The notes under the pieces: model-generated
Told to the model about the DNA's origin: nothing
Seen by the model: the letters and a program-made list of their open reading frames with translations, nothing else
The model's database searches: none
Shown here: piece by piece, positions 24,331 to 54,873 of the stretch
Position numbering within the stretch: the first letter of the stretch is position 1
Layout: every line of letters begins with the position of its first letter
Translations under genes and position numbers: made by a program
NCBI RefSeq assembly: GCF_000003815.2
Contig: NC_049979.1
Span: 20,864,909 to 20,928,908, forward strand
Reading direction: 5' to 3'
Source of the DNA: Branchiostoma floridae
Lineage: Eukaryota > Chordata > Leptocardii > Amphioxiformes > Branchiostomatidae
Length of the DNA: 64,000 nucleotides

Positions 24331-26399
24331 TATATTTAATCTATGTACAATACATATGTATACAGATACATAAACATACAACAGTGACGCAGGGAACGAA
24401 CTCCACAGTGCCGCAATGCAGTTAATCATTAATCGACCGGTAGTGGCCCAGTGCGAAAGAGAAGCAGGTCTGATCTCGTCATTTTACAGTCTCTATTGGC
24501 ATAGAATGTGCATCAGGCTCTGAGATAATCATCTATGCTCGAATAGAAGTATTATGATTTTTATCATCTCAAATAATACATCTTAGAAATATTTGACCTT
24601 GCTTTGCTTTTCAACCAAGCTTCTCGGGTAAATTCCGATTCTCTTTGATACAACATATCATTATCAATTCTGTGAACAATTCTTCCTCGAAATAGATGTT
24701 TCAAATCAAAGTTTCTTAGAAAACACACACATCGTCTTCTGGGTCATCAAGCTAAGGATATTCACTATATTATGACCAATTGATCAAACAGCTCATGGGT
24801 GTTACATGTACACTGGCAACGTTGCAATAACAACGATAACCTGTTTCATTAAAAGGTATATTCAATATTTTTGCTGTGCACCAAAGGGTGCAGAACTGTT
24901 GGGAAAAGTCAATGTTTTCTTTGCGAGTTTTTGTTTGTTAGTTCGTTGAGTTTTCTGTTTCGACCAGCTACTTTTTCTTCAACGTTTCATCGTCTGTAAT
25001 CAAGTTTTAAATCGCTTCATCTGTATCCCAGAAACCTGTGTATGTTTAAAAAAGATTTACAGTCAAACCTAGTTTTATCAACCACCAAGGGGTTTAGGAA
25101 AATCGTTGGTGAGTGGCCGACAGTGGTTTCTTCAGAAAAATGGGTTGTAGTTGACCGGAAAAAAAGATTGCACAAAATACACCTTTGATATGTCTAAAGT
25201 TTGTAAACTCCGAAAAAATTATCATGTGAATGAATTTCCAAAAGTCAATGTTCAAGCCCCATGTTTGTCTAACAATCAAATGTCTTTGGGTAGATTGTCA
25301 GCTTTCAAAACATATTCAAACATTTCTTTTTGTCAAAATTCCCACTGCTTCAATTTGTATTTTGCACAACTTTGGTGTGCTTCACTGCATGAATTTTCCT
25401 TGCGGATGGAGCAATGGCCTAGCCTGACTAAAATCGCGCCCCTAGCGGCCGGCCCTACGATTGGCGGGGGTCATTAAGCCCAGCCAGCGAGAGCCACAGG
25501 CTAAGCAATGGCCATGATCGCTTTTGGTTGTTGATTGGGGGATGAATACTCTATAAGGACTGAAAAAAAGTGGTTGATGGTTGGGAAAGACAGTTGGTTG
25601 CTCAGCAGAGGTTTTTAATTAATACGTACAGTTGCACAGTGCTGTTCCAATGTGACTGAATGTGGTTCATTACACCAGGCCTAGGTGGCTGGCCAACCAG
25701 GTTTGACGGTATAAAAGCAAAATATCACTTACAACACACACAGCATAATTCCATATTCAAACAATAATTCTAAACGCTTGCAATTGATTATAACAACATG
25801 CAGATTCAAACAAGACAATAACATGGAATAATGAATATGACAATACAGGCTCATTTGACGATATTTCATTTGCGTTTGCCGTGTTGGATTACTTTTTAAG
25901 GCTGGGTGTACACAAATGTGCCATTGCCTAATCCAACTATCCGCTTGAAAGGGTATGGTGGATTAAAATTGTAATTCGTTAATGAAAAGCCTGTATAGAT
26001 GTCAAAAATCGTCACAGCCAATATTTGGTACGGGTTAGGCCCGTTGTGTCCTTCACAAAGATGTCTCATCCTCGATAGAAACATTTTGTTTTTGCCTCGT
26101 AGTACACCGGTAGTAGCTACAGATATTTGTATTATTGTCGTACAATCCAGTCTAAGAGCAAAAGTTTACCACACATGTTTGCAGGACTGTTCGTACTTAG
26201 CATCTGCACATGATTCAAGTTTCACAAAGGCTTCTACTCAGTGATCAATTATTCAGTGTATACGCATTTTTAATTTCCGCAAATGAGGTATATTAAAAGT
26301 GCCCTCCTTTTGGTAAGTACCACGCACGGCATGACATGCTATTCTACACAGTTCAGACAGTCCTATTGTAGATATATCATCATCGGTCGACGGTGACAT
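24331..26399. other. Intergenic, nothing recognised
   Basis: AT-rich with weak open frames only. At 25410-25505 a GC-rich patch is flanked by an inverted TAGCCTG/CAGGCTA pair, too short to call an element. Confidence 0.4.
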
Positions 26400-26466
26400 A
26401 CGTAAGCTGATTTCTATTAGGGATCACCTGTACAAGAAGGCCAAACGCTCAGGTAGTACCCATGAC

Positions 26467-28326
26467 ATGGCTGAATACAAGACTATGAAAAACCAGGTTA
26501 ACTACATATGTCGTAAGGCCAAGAAAGATCATGCCACAAAATCAATTATGGAAGGGACTGAAAGAGGCAAAGCAGGTCTATGGAAGGCTATCCGAAACCT
26601 GCTTCCAAGAACAACGGCTAACGCTATCACTTGTATTAAATATGATGGTCAGAATATCACCAACAGTAACAGAATAGCAGAATGTTTTAATGAATTCTTC
26701 CATAAAGTCGTGCATGACTTGTATCAGTCTATCCCAAGTACTGTTTCCCAGTTCTCTCCTTTACAGTTTGTTAACAAAGCTGTTAGCACGTTTGCCTTTA
26801 CTCCTATCACGGACTCTTTTGTTGTGAACCAGTTATCCACGCTCAAAGTTGGAAAAGCCACTGGGATAGACAGTTTTGATAACAAGCTTTTAAAACTTGG
26901 AGCGCACATACTTGGTCCTCCTCTGACAAGACTGTTCAACAACTCCCTGATGATTGGTCACTTCCCGAAAAGTTGGAAGCAGTCCAAAATCGTCCCAATC
27001 CATAAGAAAGGAGACAAAACAAATCCTGGCAACTATCGCCCTGTATCACTCTTATCTGGGGTATCCAAAATACTTGAAAGAGCTGTCCACAATCAACTAT
27101 ATCAGTATCTGACCCAAAATAGACTCTTAACACAGTACCAGTCTGGGTTCAGAAAGAAACACTCTTGTGAGACAGCGCTTCACTCGGTGATTGAGGAGTG
27201 GGTAAGCTCTATTGACAAGAGGGAATTAACCGGAGTGGTATTTTGTGACTTGTCTCGAGCTTTCGATACCCTTGACCACAACATAATGGTACGTAAACTC
27301 CAACAATACGGTGCAGATGACATGGCTTGCAAATGGTTCCAGTCATACTTGACTGGGAGGATACAACATACATGCATTAACTCAGTTCTATCCTCAGCTA
27401 TCAATGTCACCTGCGGAGTCCCTCAAGGGTCAATATTAGGCCCACTTCTGTTTATCATATATGTGAATGACTTACCAAATTGCATGCAACTCTGTAAGAT
27501 TGCACTGTATGCCGACGATACGATAATTTACTTCGCGGCACGCAATGTACAGGCAATTGAGCAGGCCATCCAGAGCGACTCAGCCAGACTTTCCCAGTGG
27601 TTTGCGGCTAACAAATTGTCGTTAAACCCCACGAAATGTAAAACGATGTTAGTGGGTTCGTCAAGAGCAAACGACATTAACACTGAATTAGATATTACTT
27701 TAGCTGGCACTACTCTTGACCAAGTTGATAAATTCAAGTATCTTGGAGTCATTATTGATAACATGTTAAAGTGGCATGATCACTGTGATCATCTTAACAA
27801 GAAGCTAGCTCAAATAATCGGAATAATGAAGTACCTTAAACACTACCTGGATAGAGAGGCGCTGCTCACAATTTACAAAGCCCTATTTCTCCCACACATA
27901 CAGTATTGCAGCACTGTCTGGGATCAAGGGGGTAAAGGAAGTCTGGATAAACTACAGAAACTCCAAACTAGAGCTGGTCGCGTGATCATGGGGTACGATC
28001 GCCATACTTCTACATCAAACGTCTTACGTAGTCTTGGATGGGTCCAAATAGTTGATGTACATAAAAGAAGTAAGGCAACGCTCGTTTTCAAGGCACTTAA
28101 CGGCATGACCCCTCCCCATCTTACTGCATTGTTCTCCCAACTCTCAGAAATACACACACATAATACCCGTCTTAGATCACAAGGTGGACTCCTGCTGCCT
28201 AAAGCTAAATCTGAATATAGAAAGAAAGCTTTTTCATACTCAGGGGCGGTGCTCTGGAATTCCCTGTCGTCCCAATTAAGATCTGCGAGGACACTGTCAC
28301 AGTTTAAACGATTGTACCAGGACTAA
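26467..28326 (+). CDS. LINE reverse transcriptase (ORF2 fragment)
   Basis: An uninterrupted frame of 619 codons from the first ATG; it is open a further 22 codons upstream to 26401, which is LINE-like (basic, RKLISIRDHLYKKAKR). Reverse transcriptase blocks are in order: FPKSWKQSKIVPIHKKGD (about 173-190), NYRPVSLLSG, GFRKKHSCETA, VFCDLSRAFDTLDH, GVPQGSILGPLLF, the catalytic YADD at residue 348 and KFKYLGVIID. GVPQGS-LGP-LF is typical of Jockey/CR1/L2-type elements. It makes cDNA by target-primed reverse transcription. The N-terminal endonuclease is absent, so it cannot move by itself. No frameshift or stop was seen. Confidence 0.9.
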   Translation: MAEYKTMKNQVNYICRKAKKDHATKSIMEGTERGKAGLWKAIRNLLPRTTANAITCIKYDGQNITNSNRIAECFNEFFHKVVHDLYQSIPSTVSQFSPLQFVNKAVSTFAFTPITDSFVVNQLSTLKVGKATGIDSFDNKLLKLGAHILGPPLTRLFNNSLMIGHFPKSWKQSKIVPIHKKGDKTNPGNYRPVSLLSGVSKILERAVHNQLYQYLTQNRLLTQYQSGFRKKHSCETALHSVIEEWVSSIDKRELTGVVFCDLSRAFDTLDHNIMVRKLQQYGADDMACKWFQSYLTGRIQHTCINSVLSSAINVTCGVPQGSILGPLLFIIYVNDLPNCMQLCKIALYADDTIIYFAARNVQAIEQAIQSDSARLSQWFAANKLSLNPTKCKTMLVGSSRANDINTELDITLAGTTLDQVDKFKYLGVIIDNMLKWHDHCDHLNKKLAQIIGIMKYLKHYLDREALLTIYKALFLPHIQYCSTVWDQGGKGSLDKLQKLQTRAGRVIMGYDRHTSTSNVLRSLGWVQIVDVHKRSKATLVFKALNGMTPPHLTALFSQLSEIHTHNTRLRSQGGLLLPKAKSEYRKKAFSYSGAVLWNSLSSQLRSARTLSQFKRLYQD

Positions 28327-28556
28327 AGGATTCTGATTGTATATATTTTAACTTTAGTTCCTGTCATATCACAGTGGATCCTTTTGTTTGATTTCTGTAT
28401 TATGTTTTGATGCTAAGACTGACATTTATGTTCTCTTCTGACTGTTATTTTTCATTTGCAAATCGACTTTGAAACAAACACTGCCCGACCAGCGACACAT
28501 TGATATGCAAATTCCACTTTTCGTTACTTTGATTTTAAGTTGATCCACTGCCTGAA

Positions 28557-28592
28557 TGTGTTATTATTATTATTATTGTTATTATTACTACC
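28557..28592. repeat. (ATT)n microsatellite in the LINE 3' UTR
   Basis: Tandem ATT units with two variant ones, inside the 3' UTR of the LINE at 26400-28806. Confidence 0.85.
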
Positions 28593-28814
28593 ATCATTAT
28601 ATTAAGTTATCCTGAGTTATTTGTATTGTAAATAGTTGACACTTGAAGTTCAGTTATTTAAGTTTGACCTTTGATTTCAATTTTGATTCAGTTGTTGTGA
28701 TTTTGTGTTATTTTATGTTGGGGTCTCCCGGCCCCCCAGGAGGTATTGAAAAACGCCAGTAGGCGATGTATTTTCCTGGATAAATAAATAAACTGAAACT
28801 GAAACTGGTGACAT

Positions 28815-29175
28815 CGTTAGCTGATTTACAAGACGGGGATGCGCCAGGTGTCCCGTCCGGGTGGATGATGTAAATCGCCGTATGGCTGACACGAGACGGA
28901 GGTTCGCCGGGCCAGACAGAAAGATTTTCGCCATCGCACACGTACCGAGGAATGCCCTATTTTGGAAGGCGTGGTGGGTTCTTTAACGTGTGTGAATGTG
29001 CACGTGGCTCTGCTCACACCTCTATCTAACGCTCTATCCGAGGCATCTTTACCTGAGTGAAGTGAGGAAAGTCGTGTTTGTGCCTTTTCCAAGATCGGTG
29101 ACAAGGTAGGAGTCGAACCCGGATGGCCTGTCGCTTGCGAGTAAGTCCACTACGATACAATTTGTGTCGTATTGT
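28815..29175 (-). mobile_element. SINE-like repeat with tRNA-type B box
   Basis: On the minus strand a pol III B-box-like GGTTCGACTCC (plus 29109-29119) follows a tRNA-like 5' stretch, then come TTTCCTCACTTCACTCAGGT and ACGTTAAAGAACCCACC, typical of dispersed tRNA-derived SINE tails in marine invertebrates. The sequence GTCCACTACGATACAATTTG at its 5' end recurs near 35770. It has no long frame. It abuts the LINE 3' end. Class assignment is tentative. Confidence 0.5.
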
Positions 29176-30022
29176 TAAAGTGCCCCCCCCCCAAAAAAAA
29201 ACTGTCCTTTGCACTCAAGCTGCTTCAGGAAAAGACGACCGGATTTTTGGTCGAGCGAACCAAGGTTGAAAAAGGAACCTCAAAATTAAGCGAACAAACG
29301 ATTTTTTGCGTTCTATCAGCTACAGGAAGACCGAGCTACTGTAATTCTTCAACTGTTAACGGTCACCATTTAACCGCTAGAATTTCATCATCGCAAATAT
29401 TCATCACTCTTGACCCGAAATTTCACTGCACTATAATCACACTTAATTTCTTGATTACAACACGTATACAGCATACTAGTGATTCACACATCATTGTCCT
29501 TCGAGAAATAAAATATTTATTTTTCAATCGGAAATTATGTGGTAATTTTTTTTACAGTACGTGGTGCAACACGTAATGAGACACTAGGGCTTTATTACGT
29601 ACCTACAATAATGACGCGGTTATGATTTGAAGTTTTCCTTCTTATTTACATGAGGCAAGGACAGTTCCTGTACTTATCTTATCTACTGTAAATTTTTTAA
29701 AAATAGTCGACGGTGTGCTACCAGAAGACTGAGTATTAGTATTAGTATTAGTATTAGTATTGTGTCGGAAAATATCTATGAGACGTTTTCGGCGTAACCC
29801 AAATGTGCAGACAAGTAACTGTTACACAAATTTAGGAAAATACTCGACCTTTTCACCAGTATGACAACTACCAGCGTAGTAGTAAAATATCAAACACAGA
29901 ATAACAACAAGCATCAAAGGTCATATTTGGGCAAAAGTACGTTTCACTGACTATATCTAAAGACTAAAGTATGCAAATTCAACAATAGAAATGTTCTCAA
30001 GATTTTAAAAAAACAAGAAAGT
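29176..30022. other. Intergenic, 3' flank of P450 gene A
   Basis: AT-rich. Contains an (AGTATT)5 hexamer repeat at 29731-29760. From about 29820 it is homologous to the 3' flank of P450 gene B (about 36030-36370), so the duplication of these genes included the 3' flank. Confidence 0.6.
29731..29760. repeat. (AGTATT)n microsatellite
   Basis: About five consecutive hexamer units. Confidence 0.9.
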
Positions 30023-30028
30023 TTTATT
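30023..30028 (-). terminator. Poly(A) signal of P450 gene A
   Basis: AATAAA on the minus strand about 140 bp past the stop codon of gene A. Confidence 0.5.
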
Positions 30029-30168
30029 TCTTTTGGATTCCCCTACATTAATTCAACGTAATAAAACCATCGTGATCATCTTCTGGAAAGCATGTGGCAA
30101 AATAGCATGCATGTATGTTGGGTGTAGCTTGTTCAATACTATACGTCATTATGAGAGACGGGTTGACC

Positions 30169-35463
<5,295 letters not shown>

Positions 35464-35583
35464 AGCGGTTCCTCCAATAAGAAAAAAAGTCGCCAGGTTT
35501 TGTCATGACGCTGTGCTACTGCGTCAGTTCGCAAGCTCGTGACAAGACTTGAAGTACAGGTAATGTACGTGTCCCGGATGGAA

Positions 35584-35596
35584 GGTTCAAAGGTCA
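35584..35596 (-). promoter_or_regulatory. DR1-like nuclear receptor element upstream of gene A
   Basis: In the gene's sense TGACCTTTGAACC, i.e. GGTTCA-A-AGGTCA on the plus strand: a direct repeat with 1-bp spacing, the type bound by HNF4, RXR and PPAR-RXR. It lies about 120-133 bp upstream of the ATG. Gene C has the identical 13-mer at the matching place. Function is inferred. Confidence 0.5.
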
Positions 35597-35767
35597 AGGT
35601 TTTACGTGCTTACATTTTTCTGACAGGTATTAGTTGTGCTGTATTTCTGTATTTTCCTTTCTATCGCTAAATAGCTAGATTAGTAGACACAGCTCAGATC
35701 ATCTGCTGTATTGTAGTCTATTTTTTTATTAGTGCATACTGTGTATAGTGTATAGTAGAATGGTTTG

Positions 35768-36010
35768 TCCACTACGATACAATTTGTGCCGTAAAGTATT
35801 TATTACCTTCACCAAGAAGGTTATGCTTTTATTTGTGGCGTGGTCTTAAATTTGGACGTAAATGTGATTAACGCGAGAAGCTGTTAGTGGATCTTCATGA
35901 TATTTAGTTGGTAGGTTTCAATTTGGGAGACCCTTAGGTCAAGTTCTAAAATGGACATCGTAGCCCAATACTGTGGCGCTGCAGCAGAAATTGTATGTTC
36001 ATGTATTTGT
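35768..36010. repeat. Dispersed repeat (CCTTCACCAAGAAGGTTATG type)
   Basis: Begins with GTCCACTACGATACAATTTG, shared with 29145-29166, then TACCTTCACCAAGAAGGTTATG, whose CCTTC/GAAGG halves form a small hairpin. This start is common to dispersed repeats of marine invertebrates. The right border is not clear. Confidence 0.45.
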
Positions 36011-36372
36011 TAGTGTAGTCCTTGGGCTGGTAATTAGGAAAATACCCGGCCTCTTCGCCCGCATGACATTACGTACCTTCCAGAGTCGCAGAAAAATGTT
36101 AAACATAGGATAACAAAAAGTATCAAAGGACATGTAAGCAAAAGTACGTGGTTTCACCGACTATACCTGAATACTAAAGAGGTGTAATCAATTCAACAAA
36201 TAAAAATGCTCTAAAAATTCAGAGCTTCTATATGAGTTGCCTGTAACCTTTGGGTTCCCTTGCATTCAACGTAATTAGACATTTTTGATCATTTACTAGA
36301 AAACATGTGGCCAAATAGTCGTAGGTTTGTTCAATACTGCACGTCATTATCAGATACATGTACGGGTCTACC

Positions 36373-43546
<7,174 letters not shown>

Positions 43547-43664
43547 AGCGACCTGTCGCACTGTGTGTACGTTGACGTGCTGTGAAGCCAAATCCCTGCG
43601 CCGCCAAATACATGAGAGGTCAGGTGCGCTAGCATGGATTTGACAGCTTACGCGGACGTGTTTT

Positions 43665-43677
43665 AGGCCAAAGTTCA
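43665..43677 (-). promoter_or_regulatory. DR1-like nuclear receptor element upstream of gene B
   Basis: AGGCCA-A-AGTTCA on the plus strand, TGAACTTTGGCCT in the sense of gene B; one half-site deviates by one base from RGKTCA. 119-131 bp upstream of the ATG. Confidence 0.4.
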
Positions 43678-44199
43678 GAGGTGACGCATGGCAGGATCTA
43701 CGCTAGCTATAGGGGGCGCACCTACACTTGAAAGTACTGGAAAAGGGCATTGGTTGTGGTTCCCGTCATAATAAGATTTTTTTTATCATAGACAGGACTA
43801 TTGTTGAAAATTCCTATTAACTTTGCACTATTGAAAGGATAACCCTGGCAGACGTAAGTTAAATACATGTACTAGTATTGACAACAAACTGAAGACATAC
43901 GTCAGCGCCTAATCTGAGGTTTGCTGACCATAGCATGAAAATGTTATTTTGACAATCTTGAGAATATCACCTCATTCTGTCAATCCTATTACTATCCCTC
44001 ACAATACAATGGTGAGAGAGAGACACAGAGGGAAAAATAGGTTAAATGGACCAGCAATTCTACTGTACAGTATGAACTATTAAATGAAAAAAAAATAGAC
44101 CAAAATACAGCAGATGGAAAATTTCTATCTATTTAACGATAGAAAAGATAATACAGCACAATTAATACTTGTCAGAAAACATACGGTAAGTATGAATAC

Positions 44200-44207
44200 T
44201 ATAAAAA
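44200..44207 (+). promoter_or_regulatory. TATA box of P450 gene C
   Basis: TATAAAAA, 112-119 bp upstream of the ATG; transcription would start near 44230. The related promoter of gene A has CGTAAAACC at this place and so lacks the TATA box. Confidence 0.45.
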
Positions 44208-44212
44208 CACCT

Positions 44213-44225
44213 TGACCTTTGAACC
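44213..44225 (+). promoter_or_regulatory. DR1-like nuclear receptor element upstream of gene C
   Basis: TGACCTTTGAACC, the same 13-mer as upstream of gene A and in the same orientation relative to the gene, 94-106 bp before the ATG and just after the TATA box. Confidence 0.5.
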
Positions 44226-44318
44226 TGTTACCTGTACTTCAAGCTTGCGAACGAACGCATGCAGTAGCACAGCGTCATGACAAAACCTGGCGACGTTTTT
44301 CCTATCGGAGGAACCTCT

Positions 44319-51755
<7,437 letters not shown>

Positions 51756-52491
51756 GGTATCTGATAATGACGTGTAGTATTGAACACGCCACATCAAACT
51801 AGTGGTTGAGTACTTATCTTGCCGCACGCTTTCCAGTTGGTGATTGTGTGATTACGCTAAATGCAATGGAATAAGTCAGGCAAGCTAAACCTTAATGCTT
51901 TTTCGTGTCTCACATGTACAGGCAACTCTTATTAAGGTTTTGAATTTTGATAACATTTGATAGTCCCCAGGTGTAGTCCCTGAAACGTACTTCTGCTAGA
52001 ATATGACATTCGGTACTTATTTTATGTTTGAAAGTTTTTTTATGGTGATACTAAATTGTACACAGAGGATTTCAGTTACAATCTTATCATCAGATGAAGA
52101 CTGTGAACACCATCGATGATTTGCTCCAAACTGGAAATGGCCACAGTATTGAAGGAAATGAACTGTGAACGTAACTGATCAAGATATGAACTGGAGGCGT
52201 CTTTTACGCTATATATAGATATGTATAACAGGTATAACATGCTGTGTACCCTAAGAACAATCTATAATTTGGTGCTTTACAGGCTAGACTTCGCCAAAAA
52301 CATTTTCTATCTTTGGTATCTTTTGGAGATGAACTGCCCTGTTGTACAAAATACAAAGCTATCATTTGTAATCCTGTCTGGAAGTCCTAGTCTTTAGCTA
52401 TATATTTACTTTTTCTATAAGCTATTGCGTAGATATTAGTTTATTAGGTATGTCCTGCCCTAGAACTTGCCATCCGTTACAGTTGTTGTGC

Positions 52492-52497
52492 AATAAA
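52492..52497 (+). terminator. Poly(A) signal of P450 gene C
   Basis: AATAAA within TGTGCAATAAAGATTG, the first canonical signal after the stop codon; it implies a 3' UTR of about 750 nt. Confidence 0.45.
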
Positions 52498-52732
52498 GAT
52501 TGATTGTATCAAGCGCAACAGCACTAACAGGAAATATTTAGAGAGGGAGACGGTTATATTATCATATATATACAAACAAATACAAATGTACAGCAATATA
52601 CCACTAAGAAGCTTCCTTGGGGTGAAGAAATAAAGTCAGGGACCAATGTCATGAGTAGCATTGAATGTGTGTATGTGCACACCTGACAAATACTACCGAA
52701 ATAATTTCATTAGGTTGGTAGAGCATAGGATA

Positions 52733-52963
52733 TAGGAGTTTTCTTTTTCACAACCAGTTGACCTCACCTTAGCTCAACCGGGACGAGGGGGGTACAAACT
52801 CAGTCATGTTTGGGATTGTGTTCTCGCCGCAAAAGCGCCACCTACATCAACTATATCGGCGAGAAGTAGAACTCCAGTTAGAAGTTCTTCAAGGAAGATG
52901 TCTGACAGGCATCGAAACGTCAGCTTGGGTGAGATTAGTTGGTTGTGTAAAAGAAAACTCCTA
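52733..52963. mobile_element. Foldback MITE-like element between genes C and D
   Basis: Ends TAGGAGTTTTCTTTTTCACAACC and GGTTGTGTAAAAGAAAACTCCTA are inverted; pairing continues over about 45 bp with mismatches. The interior includes GGCATCGAAACGTCAGC, typical of dispersed repeats. Non-coding. Confidence 0.65.
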
Positions 52964-53053
52964 TTTCCCCGACAAATAGTGTTTATACTGTTTTGATGCA
53001 CTCAAAAGAGAACTGTGTAAATCAGCTTCTTGATGCCTGATATCCTCATGTAC

Positions 53054-53066
53054 CGACCTTTGCCCT
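53054..53066 (+). promoter_or_regulatory. DR1-like nuclear receptor element upstream of gene D
   Basis: CGACCTTTGCCCT (AGGGCA-A-AGGTCG on the other strand), 64-76 bp before the ATG, same orientation as in A, B and C. Two bases deviate from the ideal half-sites. Confidence 0.4.
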
Positions 53067-54584
53067 TTGTCCCAATTCGATAACACAGTGTGCGCGGTAA
53101 AGTAAGCGTTGTGTTTGATAGTAAGCGCTATGGTGTTCCTTGGTGATGTTCAGCGCTTCACCGCGCTAATTGTAGACGTAGTGAGCTGGGGTGTGTTAAC
53201 CGTGACCGTGGTCCTGCTGTGCCAGGCTGCTGCAGCTGTCTGGAGATCCCTGCAGAGGGTGAAGCTGCAGGAGAAGGTGCTGCCTGTTCCGCCAGGAGCG
53301 CACTGGCTGTTCGGTCATACTGTCATCGTAAGTTACTGCTGATAGATAACCCAGTAACTTGTATATTGTAAGCTACGTTACAGCAATGTTACATGAAACA
53401 CTATGGCTGCTGGTTACAGAGCCACTACTACGTAAGACTAGGTTAGACAGTACTTCCGTTGACTTCATCGTACGTACGAATTGTCATACGATGGTTTTTA
53501 TTCTTGTTGTGAATCCCGTATGATTTTTTGACCTTTGAACAGCCATTATCTAAGCAGTGGCTATAGGCGGTACTGTGTATAAACGTGGACTCTGGCATGT
53601 ATCTTGCAGAATCAGGCAGCCAGTAGTTATACTAAAGGCAGCATGTGTCCTTGAAATGCTTTTCGCGTTACAGTGAGCATGGATTCAGTTTACCGCTTTT
53701 CGTTGACTTTACTTCTGCGTGTCTTACAACAAAATTATGTGGTATGGAAACGATCGTTTACTAGTTTACTTACTAGTATTTTGCTTACTAGTATTTCATT
53801 TGTCACGTAGGGAGAAAAGCTTGATGAGAAATCCCTGGAATGGTCGGCTACGTACAAGTACGCATATCTCTTCAAGTACTGACCGGGGAGGACGCACTGT
53901 TCCGTAGTCCATCCGAAATATGTCAAGGAAGTGTTTGCCAGAGCAGGTCAGATGTTTTCTTTGTATTGGTCAAAGTTCAATACTAGACAATGCCTAGCAT
54001 ATAGTAAGTAGAACAGTCAGGCAAAAGAAAAAAATCTTCACATAAAGCGGTAATTCATTAATGCATGGTTACGGCTCGTGAGTGGCATCACAGTTGGAAG
54101 CAATATCGTATGATTGTGCTTATTTTCATCATAATTTTCATCATAATACCTCTGTTGTGCTGGCACAAGTTTTATTAGAAATTATGCTTATTACACGAAT
54201 GTGGTGATTATGTATTTTGTCCTTGCAGAGAAAGGTGGATTCCCGTACAACATTCTGAGACCATGGCTAGGTGTGTATTTCCTTCCCTCAACTCTATTCT
54301 TAGGAGAAACATTCGCTTGGTAAAGGGTTAGATACAAACATCACATTACTGTTGAATTACTTTTGAGACTTTTCTATGTTAACGAAGATCATAAATTCGT
54401 ACTAAAACATCGGAATTTGGTAGGTGACGGCCTTTTGAACAGTAACGGGGCTAAGTGGTTCCGGAACCGCCGCCTGCTTACACCAGCCTTCCACTTCGAG
54501 GTGCTGAAGCCTTACATCAGACTGTTCTCCGAGAGCACAAACGTTATGTTGGTGAGTCATGAGCCATCTTTGGTCACCACAGAC

Positions 54585-54800
54585 ACACACGCGCATACTC
54601 CCCCCTCTCTCTCTCACTCTCTCTTTCTCACTCCCCCCTTTCTTTCACACACATGTACACACACGCACATGCAAACTCTCACACACACTCAAGCTCTCTA
54701 TCTCTGTCACAAACACATTGACACATACACACATTGACACACACATACACACATTGACACAAACACGCGCGCACACAAACACACGGGTAAATACATACCA

Positions 54801-54872
<72 letters not shown>
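54585..54872. repeat. CT/CA-rich microsatellite in intron 4 of gene D
   Basis: (CT)n then (CACA)n and a pure (CA)n run at about 54804-54870. Threonine/histidine-rich open frames across it are artefacts. Confidence 0.95.

Positions 54873-54873
<1 letters not shown>

Larger units (their letters stand above)
26400..28806 (+). mobile_element. 5'-truncated non-LTR retrotransposon (Jockey/CR1/L2-like)
   Basis: Holds the reverse transcriptase and C-terminal part of a LINE, a roughly 480-bp 3' UTR and a tail of AATAAATAAA plus three ACTGAA units. The string GGTGACAT occurs directly before (26392-26399) and directly after (28807-28814), consistent with an 8-bp target duplication and a truncated insertion, though the left copy could also be part of the coding frame. 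The endonuclease and any ORF1 are missing. The open frame and clean tail suggest a fairly young insertion. Confidence 0.8.
35464..36372. other. Intergenic between P450 genes A and B
   Basis: Contains the promoter-proximal region of A (homologous to that of C), a dispersed repeat at about 35768-36010 and the 3' flank of B. No additional gene seen. Confidence 0.6.
43547..44318. promoter_or_regulatory. Shared 772-bp head-to-head promoter region of P450 genes B and C
   Basis: Genes B (minus) and C (plus) start from opposite sides of this interval. It contains a DR1-like element facing each gene and a TATA box for C. A bidirectional or co-regulated promoter is plausible but inferred. Confidence 0.5.
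51756..53129. other. Intergenic between P450 genes C and D
   Basis: The first about 200 bp are homologous to the 3' flanks of A and B. It also holds the C poly(A) signal, a foldback element and the promoter of D. No additional gene. Confidence 0.6.

Noticed and set aside
29100-29175. tRNA gene on the minus strand
   Set aside because: Only the B-box-like part fits; no cloverleaf with acceptor and anticodon stems can be built, so it is listed as SINE-like.
43547-43591. Upstream start of P450 gene B (15 more residues)
   Set aside because: The frame opens only with TTG; the first ATG is at 43546.
53880-53882. Selenocysteine recoding of the TGA in gene D
   Set aside because: The position is Gly in paralogues and the P450 family has no selenoprotein members; a nonsense change or sequence error is simpler.
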